Under the pieces are notes generated by a model. It saw only the letters and a program-made list of their open reading frames with translations. It was not told where the DNA came from and searched no databases. Positions 24,415 to 37,128 of a DNA stretch of 64,000 nucleotides are shown here, in pieces (the stretch's first letter is position 1; each line of letters begins with the position of its first letter). The stretch comes from Trichaptum fuscoviolaceum (Eukaryota > Basidiomycota > Agaricomycetes > Hymenochaetales > Trichaptaceae). The position numbers were made by a program, and so were the translations under genes. Location of the stretch: contig CAJSYZ010000008.1 of the NCBI GenBank assembly GCA_910574455.1, positions 1,862,707-1,926,706 on the forward strand, written 5' to 3'.

Positions 24415-27163
24415 TCAAGTTTCGACGCGGACAGGTTGGCCGTGGTTCTTCCTCGCAAGGCGACGCTCACGCTTTGCAGCCCGTGCTTCTTCCCGGTTCA
24501 GAGACTGCATGCGCTTCCTCTCGCCCTCTCTCTCCACCCACTCCTCTCGAAATTTCTTCCTGTCATCGGCCCGGCTTGCGTTAAGGTCGATCTCCTCGTT
24601 GCCTGTAACCTTATTAAGCGATCTCTTCTCTTCACCCCGCCGGAGAAGCTCACCTTCGAGCATCTTCTTCTGCCCCCTTTCTTTCCTCGCAGATCGCCGC
24701 AAGCGTCTCGCACTCCTTGATTTCCCTGCCTCGCCCCGCATTATCTTCACATTCCCGCGAACGCGCTCGAACGCCTTGAACGCTTCCTCTGTCCCAGAGC
24801 GCAATGTATCCCCAGCCGCCTTGACAAAGCGCTCGCCAGCACGTCTAATGTTCTTCGCGTTCTCCTTCGCACGGGCATTCCGATACTTGAGTTCGCTCTT
24901 TGTTTGAGATCTTACAATCCCCAAGCCAGTCTTCGCGGTTTCAAGCTGCTGGTCCAACACGCGTAGAAGCTCGTCAATGGCCTCGCACAGCGCCTTGACG
25001 TCCTGTCCCATGACCTCCATGAGCGCCTTTCCCACAATCTGAATGGTAGAAAGGGCGTTCTCCATGGCATTCAAACTGAGAGCCTTGATTTCCCCCTCTT
25101 TCATAGGCTTCTTGCCCGGGGCCTTTCCATTTCCCGTCGTCTCGGCATCAGATAACACCACCTGCTTTTTCAGCAGAGACGAAAGCGGCGACGATGCCTT
25201 CTTCAGGACATGCTTGGTATCAGGAAGTACCATGACGTCCTTCGGAAGATAAGCGTCCAAGGCCACATTGATCTTATCGGACCATGATGACTTCTTATGG
25301 CAGCTACAGGAACCAACGGAAGTTGAACTGGAGGCGGAGGGGCCTGCTTGAGAGGGGCGGATGAGTTCGGCTTTGCGTGAGATACGTTGAGAAGCCGGTG
25401 GAGCAGTTCCTGGGTATGAGTCAGTCGTGAGAGCAAGACTCGTTTGACTGGGAATCTTCGACGGCATCAGTGCTACAGCGCGTGTCTGAAGAGCAGTGAG
25501 CGCGTAATCCTTCGCAGAACCTAGCAATGATACAGCATTAACGGCCGACACGCTTGGTGCATCGGAGTTTGTTGTGATAATGGGCATAGAGGAGTTGGTG
25601 GCCGGTGCTGCAATGGCAGGTTCGCTCTTGTTCTGCGCGCGCATACGGCTGCCAGCGGTCACAGCGAGCAGCGTCGTAGCCATGAAAGCGAACATATACC
25701 TGCAAAATAATTGTGAAATCTATAAGGGTGCAGCGTTAAATGACACTAACCATTTGTTAGAAAATACGCGCATAACCTCAGGTTTGCGCAGCCGATTACT
25801 GAACGAGAATTTCGTGCGCGAGAGTGCCTTCCTGAAGGAAGCATGCAGTGAAGCTGGATCGATGTGGTCCAGGTCGGCGAAATCTAGAATCGCGTCAGGA
25901 CGATTGGCATCGAGCACAATCCGACGTTCATTAGGTACATCAACACGATTCCAGGCGTAGTGGGCCGAATCACGCATGATTTGTTCGGAGAATGTGGACG
26001 ATAACGCTGGAATGCTGGTTCCGAAGTCTAATGCCGGAGTGCTAATCAAAGGAAGATAAAGGTCGTGCTTGGGAATAAGGGAGGGTAGAGACGATGGAAG
26101 AAGTACTATAGCCAGGGTAGGACCAATGAAAGGTGTATGTTCCTGTACAAGATTAGCCGGTTTGGATTAAGATATGAGAGTTACAGACCATTTTATATTC
26201 TACTAATGTCCGGTCTACCACTTGCGCGTAGGATGTTAGCTCGTTGGTTGTTGAATCTATGTCCTCCGAATTCGTGCTAAGCACATAACGCCTTAAGCCT
26301 CCTTCGTCTTCAAAGGGTGCAAGGAAATCAATATGCAAAGCGAGCTTGAGAATCTTCTCTGCGACTGCCCACTTCGAAGACGATGCCGACCCATAAAGGA
26401 TGAGATTCAGGGCGCATACAGCGGAACTCTTCGGTGCCGCAGGCGATGTGGGAGGTTCCTCTGCAAACGGAACGATTTCCTCGTCATGTTGATCCGAGAT
26501 GCCGAGAGTGGGATGGATCCCGACATCTGCAGGTGAATGCGAGGCCTCGCTGTCGACAAAGGTATCGTAGTGCTCATCGCTCGCACTGTCCTGCGCACTG
26601 TCGACCTCAGCAGGCGCACGATCAGAGTCAGAGTCATGATCATCAGTCCCATCGTCGGAGGGCTTCAATAGTGGATCGGGGAAAGAAAGCCTCAGCTTAG
26701 ATTGCGATTCAGTCATCGAGCCTTGCAGAGACGATGCAGCAGAGCGTATCCTAGATGCCCTTAGTGTTCCCATCAGACTACAGTTGAGGGCGCTGTTGAC
26801 TCTGTCATCCTCGGTTGCTATCACACTGGCGCTGAGTGACTGCGCAGTGGAGTCGCGGTCGAGCTGCGTGGCGTCCAGCTCGTCAAGACGTGTAAATAGC
26901 CTCCGCTCGCCATAGTCGCTCGCGACATCGTCGACCAGGCCCTCCCATATTTCGCCATCGATGCTGCCGTCGAGAGTATCAGCGCGCGATAACGGCCGAT
27001 CCGAGCCTGCGGTCAAAGGTCCGCCATCGCTGTCGCCGTCCTCGCTGGCAGCGCCAGATATCTGTGTCCACTCAGAGTCATAGTCAGAGACACTAGATGC
27101 GTCTGTTTCATCTTCAAAGTGTTCAGGTCGAGTAGACATGGCTGTAGGAGGTAGGTTCATCAT
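24415..27163 (-). CDS. Hypothetical protein: acidic N-terminus, single TM, coiled-coil C-terminus
   Basis: Not recognised. CDS is complement(24415-25699, 25751-26142, 26189-27163) with GT-AG introns. The N-terminal ~240 residues are acidic and Ser/Asp-rich (DSEWTQISGAASEDGDSD). A folded-looking segment follows (SAVCALNLILYGSASSSKWA and on to PTLAIVLLPSSLP), with alternating hydrophobic strands and helices. A likely transmembrane helix spans YMFAFMATTLLAVTAG. The C-terminal ~350 residues are Lys/Arg/Glu-rich and coiled-coil-like (KSELKYRNARAKENAKNIRR, REEARAAKRERRLARK). The order suggests an integral membrane protein with charged flanks, possibly of the nuclear envelope or ER, but that is inference. 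It shares a 215-bp divergent promoter region with the F-box gene. Confidence 0.75.
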
Positions 27164-27378
27164 GGTAAATGCTCAAGCGAAGCAGGGAAAGGAGGCACGG
27201 TGCCTAATAAGGCTCGAACTCGAAGTTGACTCATGTTTGTCGCGTGACTGATTACAGTGTATGCGTTGCGTCTTGCCATGAGCCTCTTCTTTCCGAAACG
27301 CCTTCACGACCTCCCGCAGGTCTACTGCGCGCATGCACATCACACAGCCAGCTTGCCGACCTTCACAGAAATCTAATC
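27164..27378. promoter_or_regulatory. Divergent intergenic promoter region
   Basis: Only 215 bp separate the start codons of the minus-strand membrane protein gene and the plus-strand F-box gene. Both promoters must lie here or overlap the genes. I see no clear TATA box. Confidence 0.4.
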
Positions 27379-29080
27379 ATGCGAGATATCGCCAGCAATT
27401 TACCAGAAGATATTATCTTACTTATCTCGTACTTCGCGAAAATAGAAGATGTTCTTGCCCTCAAACAAGCAAGTTTCAGTTTTTTACGCATCTCATTCAC
27501 AGCTAATAATCTCTCTTCGCTAGACGTGTAGAACTCTGCATGCAGTCATCGACTCAGACTACCTTTGGCATCAGCTCCTTCCCAGAGAGGAGCTCCCTCT
27601 GATGATACCACCATCTCATGATCTGAGGAATTTCGGAGCTTCGGAGCTACAAACTGCAAGTGTTCGTGCATTAAAATTGCGGGAAAATTGGTCTAGAAAA
27701 CAGCCTCGGGTACATGGTCTCAGCACCACTGTCACACGCACGTACGTTGGTTCGTCAGATGAACTCAAACTGCTTCAAGGGGCGAGGATACTTGTCGATG
27801 TACATCGAGATCGTCATTCGCAGAGACCGGCAACAGTCATCTATGCATATAGCCTCCCAGACTTCGGCGACGGTAGACTAATCTCGCAGCTAACTATCTC
27901 TGCGATTTTAAAGGACTTCGATGCTTGTATTGAAAGCCGTGAGACGGAACTTATAATAGCAGGCACATGTAAGAGAAACGACCTTGAGTAAGCCCCGTCT
28001 TTTTCCTTTACTGTCGCGCATACTTATCTACAACAATCACTACCCAAGAGCTCTGGAAGTCTACACTAGTCAACTTCCCTCTAGTAGCGTGTCAATGTTG
28101 CATACCACATATGAGACAGTATACTCTTTCACCTTGCGTCACGAAGGGCTTTTTCACAAGGTCTCTCTTCACGGCGAACTTGTCGCATCATCCGTCCGAA
28201 ATCAAGCACCAGAAGACGGAGGGCCATCGTCAGCTGTTCTGGTTGCAAATTGGAAGACTGGAAAACAAACGACTATATTTCCTAGGTTCGCTGAGGTACG
28301 TCATGTCCTCCTCGGGGTGACCCGTCTGACATTGTCAGTGTGCAGAACGTAGACCAGATCGATCTGAAAATCTTACCGCCTAATCTCGTAATCATATCCG
28401 CGTCCTTATACAGCCTACAGATTATCCTTGTACCGCTTTCCACCATTGAGCTGGGGGGCATTCTTGAGTCGCCGGCTATTAGCAAGGAGAAACAACATAT
28501 GTTACCCGCATTTCCAAGCATCTCGGTCCCCCTCATGGACTTCTACGACATCTACATCTCCGACAACATAAATTTCGGCCCATATGTCCCCGCGACCTCT
28601 CTCTCGGTCATCATCTTCCCGACGCTCTCGCGGCTTGAGATGCGACAAAGCAAGAAAGCCTTGCATCTCCGCTTTACGATCGACCCGGGCTCTGGCGCCT
28701 CGGAGTCGTTGAGATCTCCGCAATCATCATCGGGCTTGGACAGTAGTAGAAGCGCAAAGGCTAAACCTCCGGCGATCACACTGGACGCCTCTGCGCCCTT
28801 CGACGTTCCTGTGGGTTCGTATCCAGAGCACCTGCACCTCGGGACCACGGGCCGCCGCGCTGTTTGGCTTGAGCAATCTCTCAAGTCTGATTACGTCCAG
28901 ATTCTCCGGCTTGATTACGATCCAGCTGGAGGGATGCCATCCGTAAGCGTACTGCTTCCACCAGAACCGCAGCTGCCTTTCAAGCCTATTGCTTGCCGCG
29001 CTCTCGCATTTGATGAAGCAACTGGAAGACTTTGCGTTGGACTATACAATGGAACAATTTATATTATTGATTATGCTTAA
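27379..29080 (+). CDS. F-box protein with beta-propeller-like C-terminus
   Basis: Probable substrate-recognition subunit of an SCF ubiquitin ligase. Exons are 27379-27468, 27524-27987, 28049-28295 and 28346-29080. The F-box is at the N-terminus: LPEDIILLISYFAKIEDVLALKQ joined to TCRTLHAVIDSDYLWHQLL. The rest resembles the long repeat-poor C-terminal region of agaricomycete F-box proteins and ends with a WD40-like strand (GRLCVGLYNGTIYIIDYA). Intron 1 begins with GC instead of GT (CAA|GCAAGT) and ends CTAG; the frame only closes if this GC-AG intron is removed. Borders of introns 2 and 3 are canonical. Confidence 0.8.
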
Positions 29081-29374
29081 ACTAAGAGCACCACTTGTGC
29101 CTTATTCGCCATTGTACATTACTATGCATCGACTGACGAATATTTACTCACAACATGCTGTATGTATAGAATTTTATTCTCATAATGCTCACTTCTCTTG
29201 CTTTAGCTGGTAAAGATAAGAATTTGATCATGCTATATATATTTGATTATATGTCCATGAGTGCGAGAGTGCTAGATAGAGCAAGATGGCTAATTCAATA
29301 GTCCTGTGATGATGCTCGAAAGAATACTAATGCTAATGATGCAAATAACATACTTAGAATAACGAATATCCAGA
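29081..29374. other. Convergent 3' spacer
   Basis: AT-rich DNA between two converging stop codons. It presumably contains both polyadenylation regions. No gene seen. Confidence 0.5.
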
Positions 29375-31593
29375 TTAGATACCAACGAAAGCTATGGATG
29401 CGGCGACCGCACAAGAAATAAGGAACAAGTGGGGGATGAGGATTGACTGCGCAGAGCTCTGTCCCGGGATCTTTCCAAGTGGAACAGAGCTGGTGGGCAG
29501 GACAGATGTTGAGGTTACAATCATGCCAGAGGCGTCTGTGAGGATAAGCGTTAGTGCGGTAGGTGCAGCTGTAATTTCCGGGATAGCGCTGGCGTTGACT
29601 GTAGCACCGTTCAGCAGCGGACTGTATGTACTTGTACCGAGATCCGTGGTGACGATATCGCCAACGGACGCCGGGACAGATGTGTTGAAAATGTATGGAG
29701 GTACTGTGGGAGTTACAGTGGATAGAAGGGAATTTGGAAGTGTTGTCGCAACCGTAGTGGAAGCCGATGCAAAGAAAGATGATATGGCAGTGGCATTCTC
29801 AGCTATCACGCTGACGTTACTGAGTGGATAAAGGCCGATCATTGGTGTCTCCTTTCCATCAATTCCGTAACTATGGAAGTTTCAATATAATCGTGACGAG
29901 CAGAAAATCATATGTATCACTTACCTGAAGATAGAGTACACAGTTCTTAGGAAGGGCGTTCCGAATTGCCAATCAATCCCATCGCCATTTCCTGCTGTGG
30001 CCATCGGCCATGCTAAACATAGATTTGGATCGCCAGACGTAGGGGCAATGAGATAGTCGGTAGGTTGCAAAGTAAAGTTTCCTTGACTGAAAGGAAAAAA
30101 ATAAGAGAATGTAAACACTAAATGTCTGAAACCCTAGATTACGCACCCAAAGTTGATAGAAAGCACTTCCTGGCTATCACATGGCATGGCCCATTGCCCT
30201 GCTGAATAGTGCATCAGTAGAATGTAGAATGACTTTCTATAGCGTTTGGTATGCTCACCTTCAGCATTGACTAACCGAGCACCGTCCATAGCATCAAATA
30301 TTCTCGACACATCCTGGTATGGACCAAATATCCCATTCGTACCTCTGACAAATTATAAGAATACAAATAAGGAGAAAGGTGACTGTATCTCACACGTCAA
30401 GTAGGGCTTGCGACTGCTTCATTATCCCAGGATATGTTGGCTGCGGCGTGATGAGGGTCGTCCCGTTCACCTGAGGAATGTCAGTCTTAAGTTAAACATA
30501 TGCACATGAGTCATTCACCCCAAAGCTGGACAACCGCAACACCCATTGGAGATAGCTGGTAGAATTCCTCTCGTTTGCGAATGGCGAAAAAGGGACAACC
30601 TTGTGCCATTCAATTTGGCTCGTGTTTTTAACAACATCTGCATCAACAGCACCTAGATGGAAAATGAGATGAATGGCAGGAGGAGGAAGATTAAGGCTGT
30701 ACCGAGTGAAATTGATCCGGATCCATTACGAGTCAGACTTAATCCAAAGAATGGATAATCAAGTAAGCCCTCTTGAGCAAGGCTGTTCACGAATGGCGTA
30801 GCTTTCAATGCAAACGCATCAGCACAAGAAGTCACTTTACTGTGTGAAACATACCATTCACAGCCAATGATGAAAACAGAGACAACCGTGGAAAGCCCAT
30901 ACCAAGCACTCCGCTAATTTGGTTCGTTAAAGTGACATTCGTTGTGTTGACCAGGCCTATAATCAGATCAGAAAATTGTTCTGTGATACAGTACAAACGA
31001 ATCTTACCTATTACTTGGTGCGGTAAACTGAAGTTCTCCAGTTGAACAAATTCTTCGGCAAGGAACCCGGAGGAAACTAAGCAAAACAGAGGAGACAATC
31101 AGAGCCACCCCCACACAATTATTGATAGCAGGCTCACCAGAGCCATCAGCAAACGATAGGTTGAAAGCAGTCTCATTATTGTTGACGGTGGTAAAAGAGG
31201 GACTCGGGTAAGACAATGGGTAAGTAGGAATGTTTTTGCATGCATTTGATGAGCATGTCGATGAGAGGAGCCATAGGTCTGAGGAAGCCGTGTCTAGTGC
31301 TACACGAAAGCTGATGTTGCCTGCCCTGACAACAGTATAATAGGACCTAACAGCAGTAGATATTGGTGTAAGCATGTTCCGACAGTGTTCGGAAAGACTC
31401 ACCCGCCATCACTGCTCAGCGACACCTGGAGAATCCCTGAGTCCCTCTCGTACAGCCTGGAAGATATATGTGGTGGCTTCAGCCCATCTTCGAAGTGTTC
31501 GTTCTTCGCTGTCTCTTGGTCTGTATCTCTAACCGCCTCCGCCACGGACGAATTCACGCAAAGCCAGATGGCACAGATGTAGAGGATTAGCAT
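29375..31593 (-). CDS. GPI-anchored pepsin-like aspartic protease (A1)
   Basis: Secreted A1 family endopeptidase in at least ten short exons. It begins with a signal peptide (MLILYICAIWLCVNSSVAEA); the Met at 31593 is preferred to an in-frame Met at 31626 because the hydrophobic stretch then starts at once. The first catalytic site is VALDTASSDLWLLSS. Other landmarks are FNLSFADGS, SGVLGMGFPRLS and FFGLSLTRNGSG. The second catalytic Asp is in ALLDVGTNG, formed across an intron, with Val where most relatives have Thr. The C-terminus is a Ser/Thr-rich stalk followed by a short hydrophobic tail (FLISCAVAASIAFVGI), as expected for a GPI signal. It probably acts at the plasma membrane or cell wall. 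Many N-x-S/T sites are present. Confidence 0.85.
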
Positions 31594-32424
31594 AGTGTAA
31601 GGGCTACCTCCATCTACAGCCTGCAATTTTGTTCCGACAACTTAGCCTTGGGCAAAGCTGCGGTAGCTGATGGTGGTAAGTAAAGGAGGTCTCGGGAAGG
31701 CGGGAACAACAAAGCTGCGGAAGTGACGAAACACAAGCAACCCAAAACATACCGTCGTCGCTGTGCTGACCAAATTTGGCAAGACCTTGATTTCGGCGCC
31801 CTGATTTTCCCTCCCCTTTTGGCGCCCAATGGCACTGGCAGCACCACCGTTATAGAGTAAACACATTTGATTTGAAAACTACCGAGAAATGCAAATGCCT
31901 AGCATCTCACAATTTAAGAGAAGCACTCTCTTTCAGTACGCAATGAACGACGTCCCTGCAAATATTGCTTATGAACATCAGACCGACAGTCATTTACAGG
32001 TGCGCATCTGAAATGCAAGCATACCGAGTTACTTGGAAACTAGGTATAATTAGCTATAAGTAGGACATTCGCTGCGTACTTAATAGAATGCTTTCTTTCT
32101 TTGAGAGCTGCAACGAATATGTCAAAAGTTTAGAGAGCCAGCATGATTAACATCCAATAAACATGCATTGTCCTGCGAAAGCAACATCTACTCAAGTTCT
32201 AATTATATGCTCTGCAGACCATAATATTGACTGAGTGAAACGACTTTTATTCCCTTTGAATGCATCAAAGTGGGCATGCTTTATTGCGTATAGAAAGTAC
32301 AAAATAGCTATATAACTAATGTTCATGTCATGAAGTCATCACCAAAGGAAGAAGACTCTGTCTGGAAAGGAATAGGCATTAGTTACTTGATGCGTAATGA
32401 AAGCGTCCACTTACTTACCATCCA
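31594..32424. other. Intergenic, no feature seen
   Basis: Upstream of the protease start codon and downstream of the repeat-protein stop codon. It is AT-rich from about 31860 onward. Short frames here show no family signature. Confidence 0.5.
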
Positions 32425-34046
32425 TTATGACTGCGTTACGGTCACAATATCCGTTTCTGTTGACGTCGGCGTGATAGTTAAAGTTGTGGTGGACGTTGTA
32501 ACAGACGTAACAAAGACAGTAGAAGTAGTTGTCGTTGTCGACGTAATCGTGTCCGTCTCTACGACAGTTGTGGTCGTACCAACAATAAGAGTCGATGTCA
32601 CTGTTCCTGAATTGGTAGTAGGCGGCTCCGTTGTTGTTGTGGGAGGAGATGTCGTGGTCGGAGTATTGGTGTCAGTTGTGTCAGTAGGGGACGATGTATC
32701 CGTAGTATCAGTGGAAGACGGAGTGATGGTCGTTTCCGTCGGAGATGATGTGTCTGTTGTGTCCGTCGACGATGTTGTGTCTGTAGTGTCCGTCGACGAT
32801 GTTGTGTCTGTGGTGTCCGTCGATGATGTTGTGTCAGTTGAATCCGTCGACGAAGTTGTGTCAGATGTGTCTGTAGAAGATGTGGTATCCGTAGTGTCCG
32901 TAGGAGTGGTAGTGACGGTGGTGTCCGTTGACGAGGATGTGTCTGTGGGTGTCGTCGTGTCCGTTGTATCAGTAGAAGAAGAGGTATCGGTAGTATCAAT
33001 GGACGACGACGAAGTGTCAGTAGTATCCGTTGTGGATGAAGTGTCCGTAGGTGATACTGTTACTGTGGTATCTGTGGTCGAGGATGTATCAGTCGGTTCC
33101 GTGGTCGAGGATGTATCACTTGTATCCGTGGACGAGGACGTGTCTGTTGGCGACACTGTGACAGTGGTGTCTGTCGACGACGAAGTGTCAGTAGTATCAG
33201 TGGACGATGAAGTATCGGTAGAGTCTGTTGTTGACGACGTGTCCGTCGGGGAAACTGTTACACTGGTGTCGGTCGATGAGGACGTATCCGTCGGCGAGAC
33301 TGTGACGGTCGTATCCGTGGATGACGACGTGTCAGTAGTATCAGTGGAGGACGATGTATCTGTCGTATCTGTCGACGAGGAAGTGTCCGTAGGCGAAACT
33401 GTGACAGTGGTATCGGTCGAGGATGAAGTATCGGTCGAGGATGATGTGTCAGTTGTTTCGGTAGATGAAGATGTATCGGTTGTATCAGTGGATGACGATG
33501 TGACGGTAGTGTCAGTAGAAGAAGAAGTGTCAGTCGGCGAAACCGTAACGGAGGTGTCCGTCGATGAAGATGTATCCGTGGGCGAAGAAGTATCAGTCGA
33601 TGAGGACGTGTCTGTTGTATCCGTAGCAGACGATGTATCCGTCGTATCAGTCGAAGAAGACGTATCCGTAGCCGTGGATGTACTGGACGTGTCAGTTGGG
33701 GTTGTAGTCGAGTCCGTTGAAGACGAAGTAATCGATGTATCCGTAGACGACGAAGAAGTAGACGTAGTCGTTGCTGTTCAGATTTAGTTAAAAAATTTGA
33801 GAGAAGATATTAATTCTTTAACTTACGGCAAGTCCCCGTGAATGCAGTCTCAGTCGCAGTAAGAGTGATGGTCGTCAAAGGCGAAGGGCAAGGCGTTGAC
33901 GACGAAGTGACTACCGAAGTAGTGGTATCTTGTCGGCGTCGCAGACCGAAGGCCTTCTCAAAGCTGTTTGGCGCAGCTTGTGCTGTTGGTAAGAGCGTGC
34001 ATGCAAGCACGGCAATAGACAGAAGACGACCTTCGATGAACTTCAT
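32425..34046 (-). CDS. Secreted Ser/Thr-Asp repeat cell-surface protein
   Basis: CDS is complement(32425-33773, 33827-34046). A signal peptide (MKFIEGRLLSIAVLACTLL, ending AQA) is followed by a possible Kex2 site (LRRRQD) and a short Cys-containing segment. More than 350 residues of degenerate repeats come next, built from units such as STDTTDTSS and TVTVSPTDTSS. A Thr/Val-rich tail ends at VTVTQS. No hydrophobic GPI tail is visible. Such sequences are usually heavily O-mannosylated wall proteins or mucins; that role is inferred from composition. The repeat DNA has a ~12-18 bp period, a setting for length variation. The opposite strand is also open for 485 codons, but only as an antisense reading of the repeats. 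Confidence 0.78.
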
Positions 34047-35318
34047 TGCGAAGAGAGAGACTTGAGGAGGTGCGGGTGGAGGAGAGAAAACGAAGCGTAA
34101 GTAAGTCGTGAACGGGATGGGATCCCCTTCCCAAATCTCTTCATCTATGTTATATAGCACAGGAGACGGCAGAGCATGATCGGTAGACTCAGAACCTTCC
34201 TTCGCCCAGGTACTGTATCCGCCTGAGTCTTCCGCGCTCCTAGATGTCTTGGAGTGTTGTCACTTTCAGAACGCGGGACAAATGGGAGAGAATAGTTGGC
34301 TGTCGCAGGCAAGCGGAAGGCTGGATCGAGAATTGTCTCAGATGAGTGACGAAAAGGTTGACAGCTCCTGCAGAATGAGGAAAGCCACATTTGTTTCCGA
34401 GTCAAGCGGCCACAGCCAGTCCAAAATCAAACGCTTCAGCAAAGATGTATTGGGCTTCTTTGAAGTTGCTTTTCTTCTGCCACTGTTTCTAATACTGGTT
34501 TTTCGCGAGTCGCCAGCGATTCAAGATAATGCAGGGGATCAATGAAGTCTGGATAAGTTGGACAAACAGTACAGAAATTGGGGACATTACCTCGAGCTCG
34601 CGTCATGATGTCGGATGTCTCACATGTGGACTCAACCTCACACCTTCATTGGCACCGCATTCTATCAAATTGAACCAATCAGCGGAAGAGTGGATATGGT
34701 TTGGAACATACCTAAGACAAGGATCGGCAGTGAGACTGCTGAAGGCAGCCTGAGTTCCGTCAAATTGCGAGAGTTAGTACAGCCGCAAAGCATATCTTGG
34801 ACAGCACGGCACGACGAATCGAAGCGTAGTTATCTAACGTCTGGACTCATTGAATGAGATATGATTCAAATTCGATAAATCATGAAGCTTCTTCTGTGTG
34901 CACTGTTCTATACCGCTTCCACACAAGTCCAGTTATCAAGCGACAGAGTGGGCCAGTGATTGAGATTAGGATGATTATTTCGAAGCAGCTACTTCAGATG
35001 ACGTCTTGGCAGTACATAGAAACGCGAGCATTACTTCTGTAGGGTGGATTGTGTCGGTGAAAACTTGCAGCTTCAAGCAACAAAGAGAAAGAAAAAAAGA
35101 GCGTTTCCGTGCCAGGGCTGGAAAACCTGAGCTAGTATGACGCGCAAACTCAGTGAACTTGAAGTCACGTGTCATAAATTGACGTGTCCATGCCAGTGCC
35201 CGCAGTGTCTGAGTCGCGCTAAGGCTCAGCACCGTGCCAACGCACTCAACGTTCACTTTTCGTCCCCGACGCTCGTTTGCACTTCTTTTTGGCAACTCTA
35301 GACGCCGCTCAGTGGGCT
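34047..35318. other. Divergent intergenic region
   Basis: About 1.3 kb between the divergent starts of the repeat surface protein and the DnaJ gene. Short frames are present but none looks coding. Confidence 0.5.
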
Positions 35319-37128
35319 ATGCCGCCTTTTTTCTTCACAGTCTGTATCTTACTCTTATGTATAACCTATTGCGCAGCTGCAGATTTCTATAAAGTTCTTG
35401 GAGGTAAGTACTCCATTATCGAGCTAAACAATTTCGAGCTAAAGCAAGCATGCTTTCTAGTGGATCGCTCTGCATCAGAAACGGATATTAAAAAGGCATA
35501 TAGAAAGCTGAGCAAAAAGTTTCATCCTGATAGAAACAAGGAACCTGGTGCCGAAGAGAAGTTCGTAGAGATTGCACATGGTAAGTAACATTGAGCAGAT
35601 CCCATCAGTATCAAGGCTAACGACATCTCTCAGCTTATGAGGTTCTGTCGGACTCAACCGTAAGCCAAGCGATAGCTCATAGCTCTTTCTATCTGCTAAG
35701 AAGATGACCTCTAGAAACGCCAAATCTATGATCGACATGGCGAGGTAAATTCATCTGCCCAGTAACAAATGCTTTTGACGTTTATTCGATTTTATATAGG
35801 AAGGCCTGAAGGCTCACGAGGGAGGGCAACAGCATGCCAATCCGTTTGATATGTTCTCAAATTTCTTTGGTGGTGGATGTAAGTTTCAGCGTAGCCCATT
35901 CCTTATTAAATTTCACTGATGGCTATGCAGTTCAGCAGCAAGATCAAGTACGGAAAGGGCCTACCAGTGTGACAGAATTCGAGGTGTCCCTTGCAGATAT
36001 GTAAGTTCTTGTACATAACTACTTGGCGTTTCCTCCGCTTACACGTGTTTACAACCTACTTCATGTTTCATAGGTACAAAGGCGCAAGTATAGATGTACG
36101 TAGGATCTTCCATCCAATTTTGTGCGTTCTCTCATTTCCGGTCGCTGATGCGTGGATTCTGCTCGTCCATGCGGCGTGGTATTGCAGTTCATGATCAAGA
36201 AGCGCATTCTGTGCGACCACTGTCGTGGGAGTGGTGCGGCATCGGACAGCGACATTCACAAATGCCCCGGTTGTGATGGCGCAGGCGTGAAAGTGGTGCG
36301 GCAGCAGATATGGCCTGGGATGTTTGCGCAAAGCCAAGTATCGTAAGTCCTAATCTCTAATCCATTGATGTGCTTTCGACGACTGGACTACGATGATTGA
36401 TCTTGATACAGATGCAACGAATGTGGCGGACGAGGAAAGATCATCGCACGTAAATGTCCACACTGCGGTGGATCAAAAATTGTCGACCATACCGCGCATT
36501 ATACCCTCGAGATCCCCAAGGGAATGCCAGAGGGGCATGAAGTTGTGTTTGAAGGGGAAGGCGATGAGAGTCCAGACTGGGAACCTGGAGATGTTGTGCT
36601 TCGTGTCAGGAGCAAGAAAGAAAAAGGTGGTCTACGCCGAAAGGAGAGCAGCCTGTACTGGAGGCACAGTATTGGTGTGGATGAGGTATGGGTTTTCCGG
36701 CATACCCCTCACAAATCGGCCTACTAATCACAGTCACGGACTATTCCGAAGGCTCTCCTTGGTTTCGAGCACAACTTAACGCACCTTGATGGACACACTG
36801 TTACACTGAAAAGAGACGGCGTAACACAACCAGGTAAAAAGTCTAAATTTAGCATGATGAATGCCAAGAGCTTCTCGAGTACTTACTGATTCTCCATGAA
36901 GGTTACGTGCAAAAGATCAAAGGGCAGGGCATGCCTGTACACCAGCAAGGCACGTTCGGCGATCTGTATGTGGAGTACAATGTTGTCTTGCCGTCCGAGC
37001 TATCACCGGAAATGAAGAAAAGTGAGTTGACAATCATCACTTCACGTGTTCTTGGTTCTAAGTGTCCGGAATGCATAGAATTGGGCGAGGCCTTCCGAAG
37101 TAGGGACCATGGTAAGGACGAGTTATAA
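35319..37128 (+). CDS. SCJ1: ER-lumenal DnaJ (type I Hsp40, Scj1-like) with KDEL end
   Basis: Co-chaperone of the ER Hsp70. Exons are 35319-35403, 35461-35580, 35634-35659, 35715-35744, 35800-35878, 35931-36000, 36074-36095, 36188-36342, 36412-36685, 36752-36833, 36902-37021 and 37079-37128. It starts with a signal peptide ([20 protein letters not shown]). The J domain follows with HPD (KKFHPDRN), then a Gly/Phe-rich stretch ([13 protein letters not shown]). Four zinc-binding motifs are present: [24 protein letters not shown] and CPHCGG. The C-terminal substrate domain ends with GKDEL, an ER-retrieval signal. The last exon is defined by the acceptor at 37078; an earlier AG at 37062 would not keep the frame. 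Two exons are under 30 nt. The gene appears complete. Confidence 0.92.

Noticed and set aside
32330..33787. 485-codon open frame on the plus strand rich in Val-Ser-Val-Asp
   Set aside because: It is the antisense reading of the Ser/Thr-Asp repeats. The minus strand has a signal peptide, a proper intron and a sensible composition; the plus frame has none of these.
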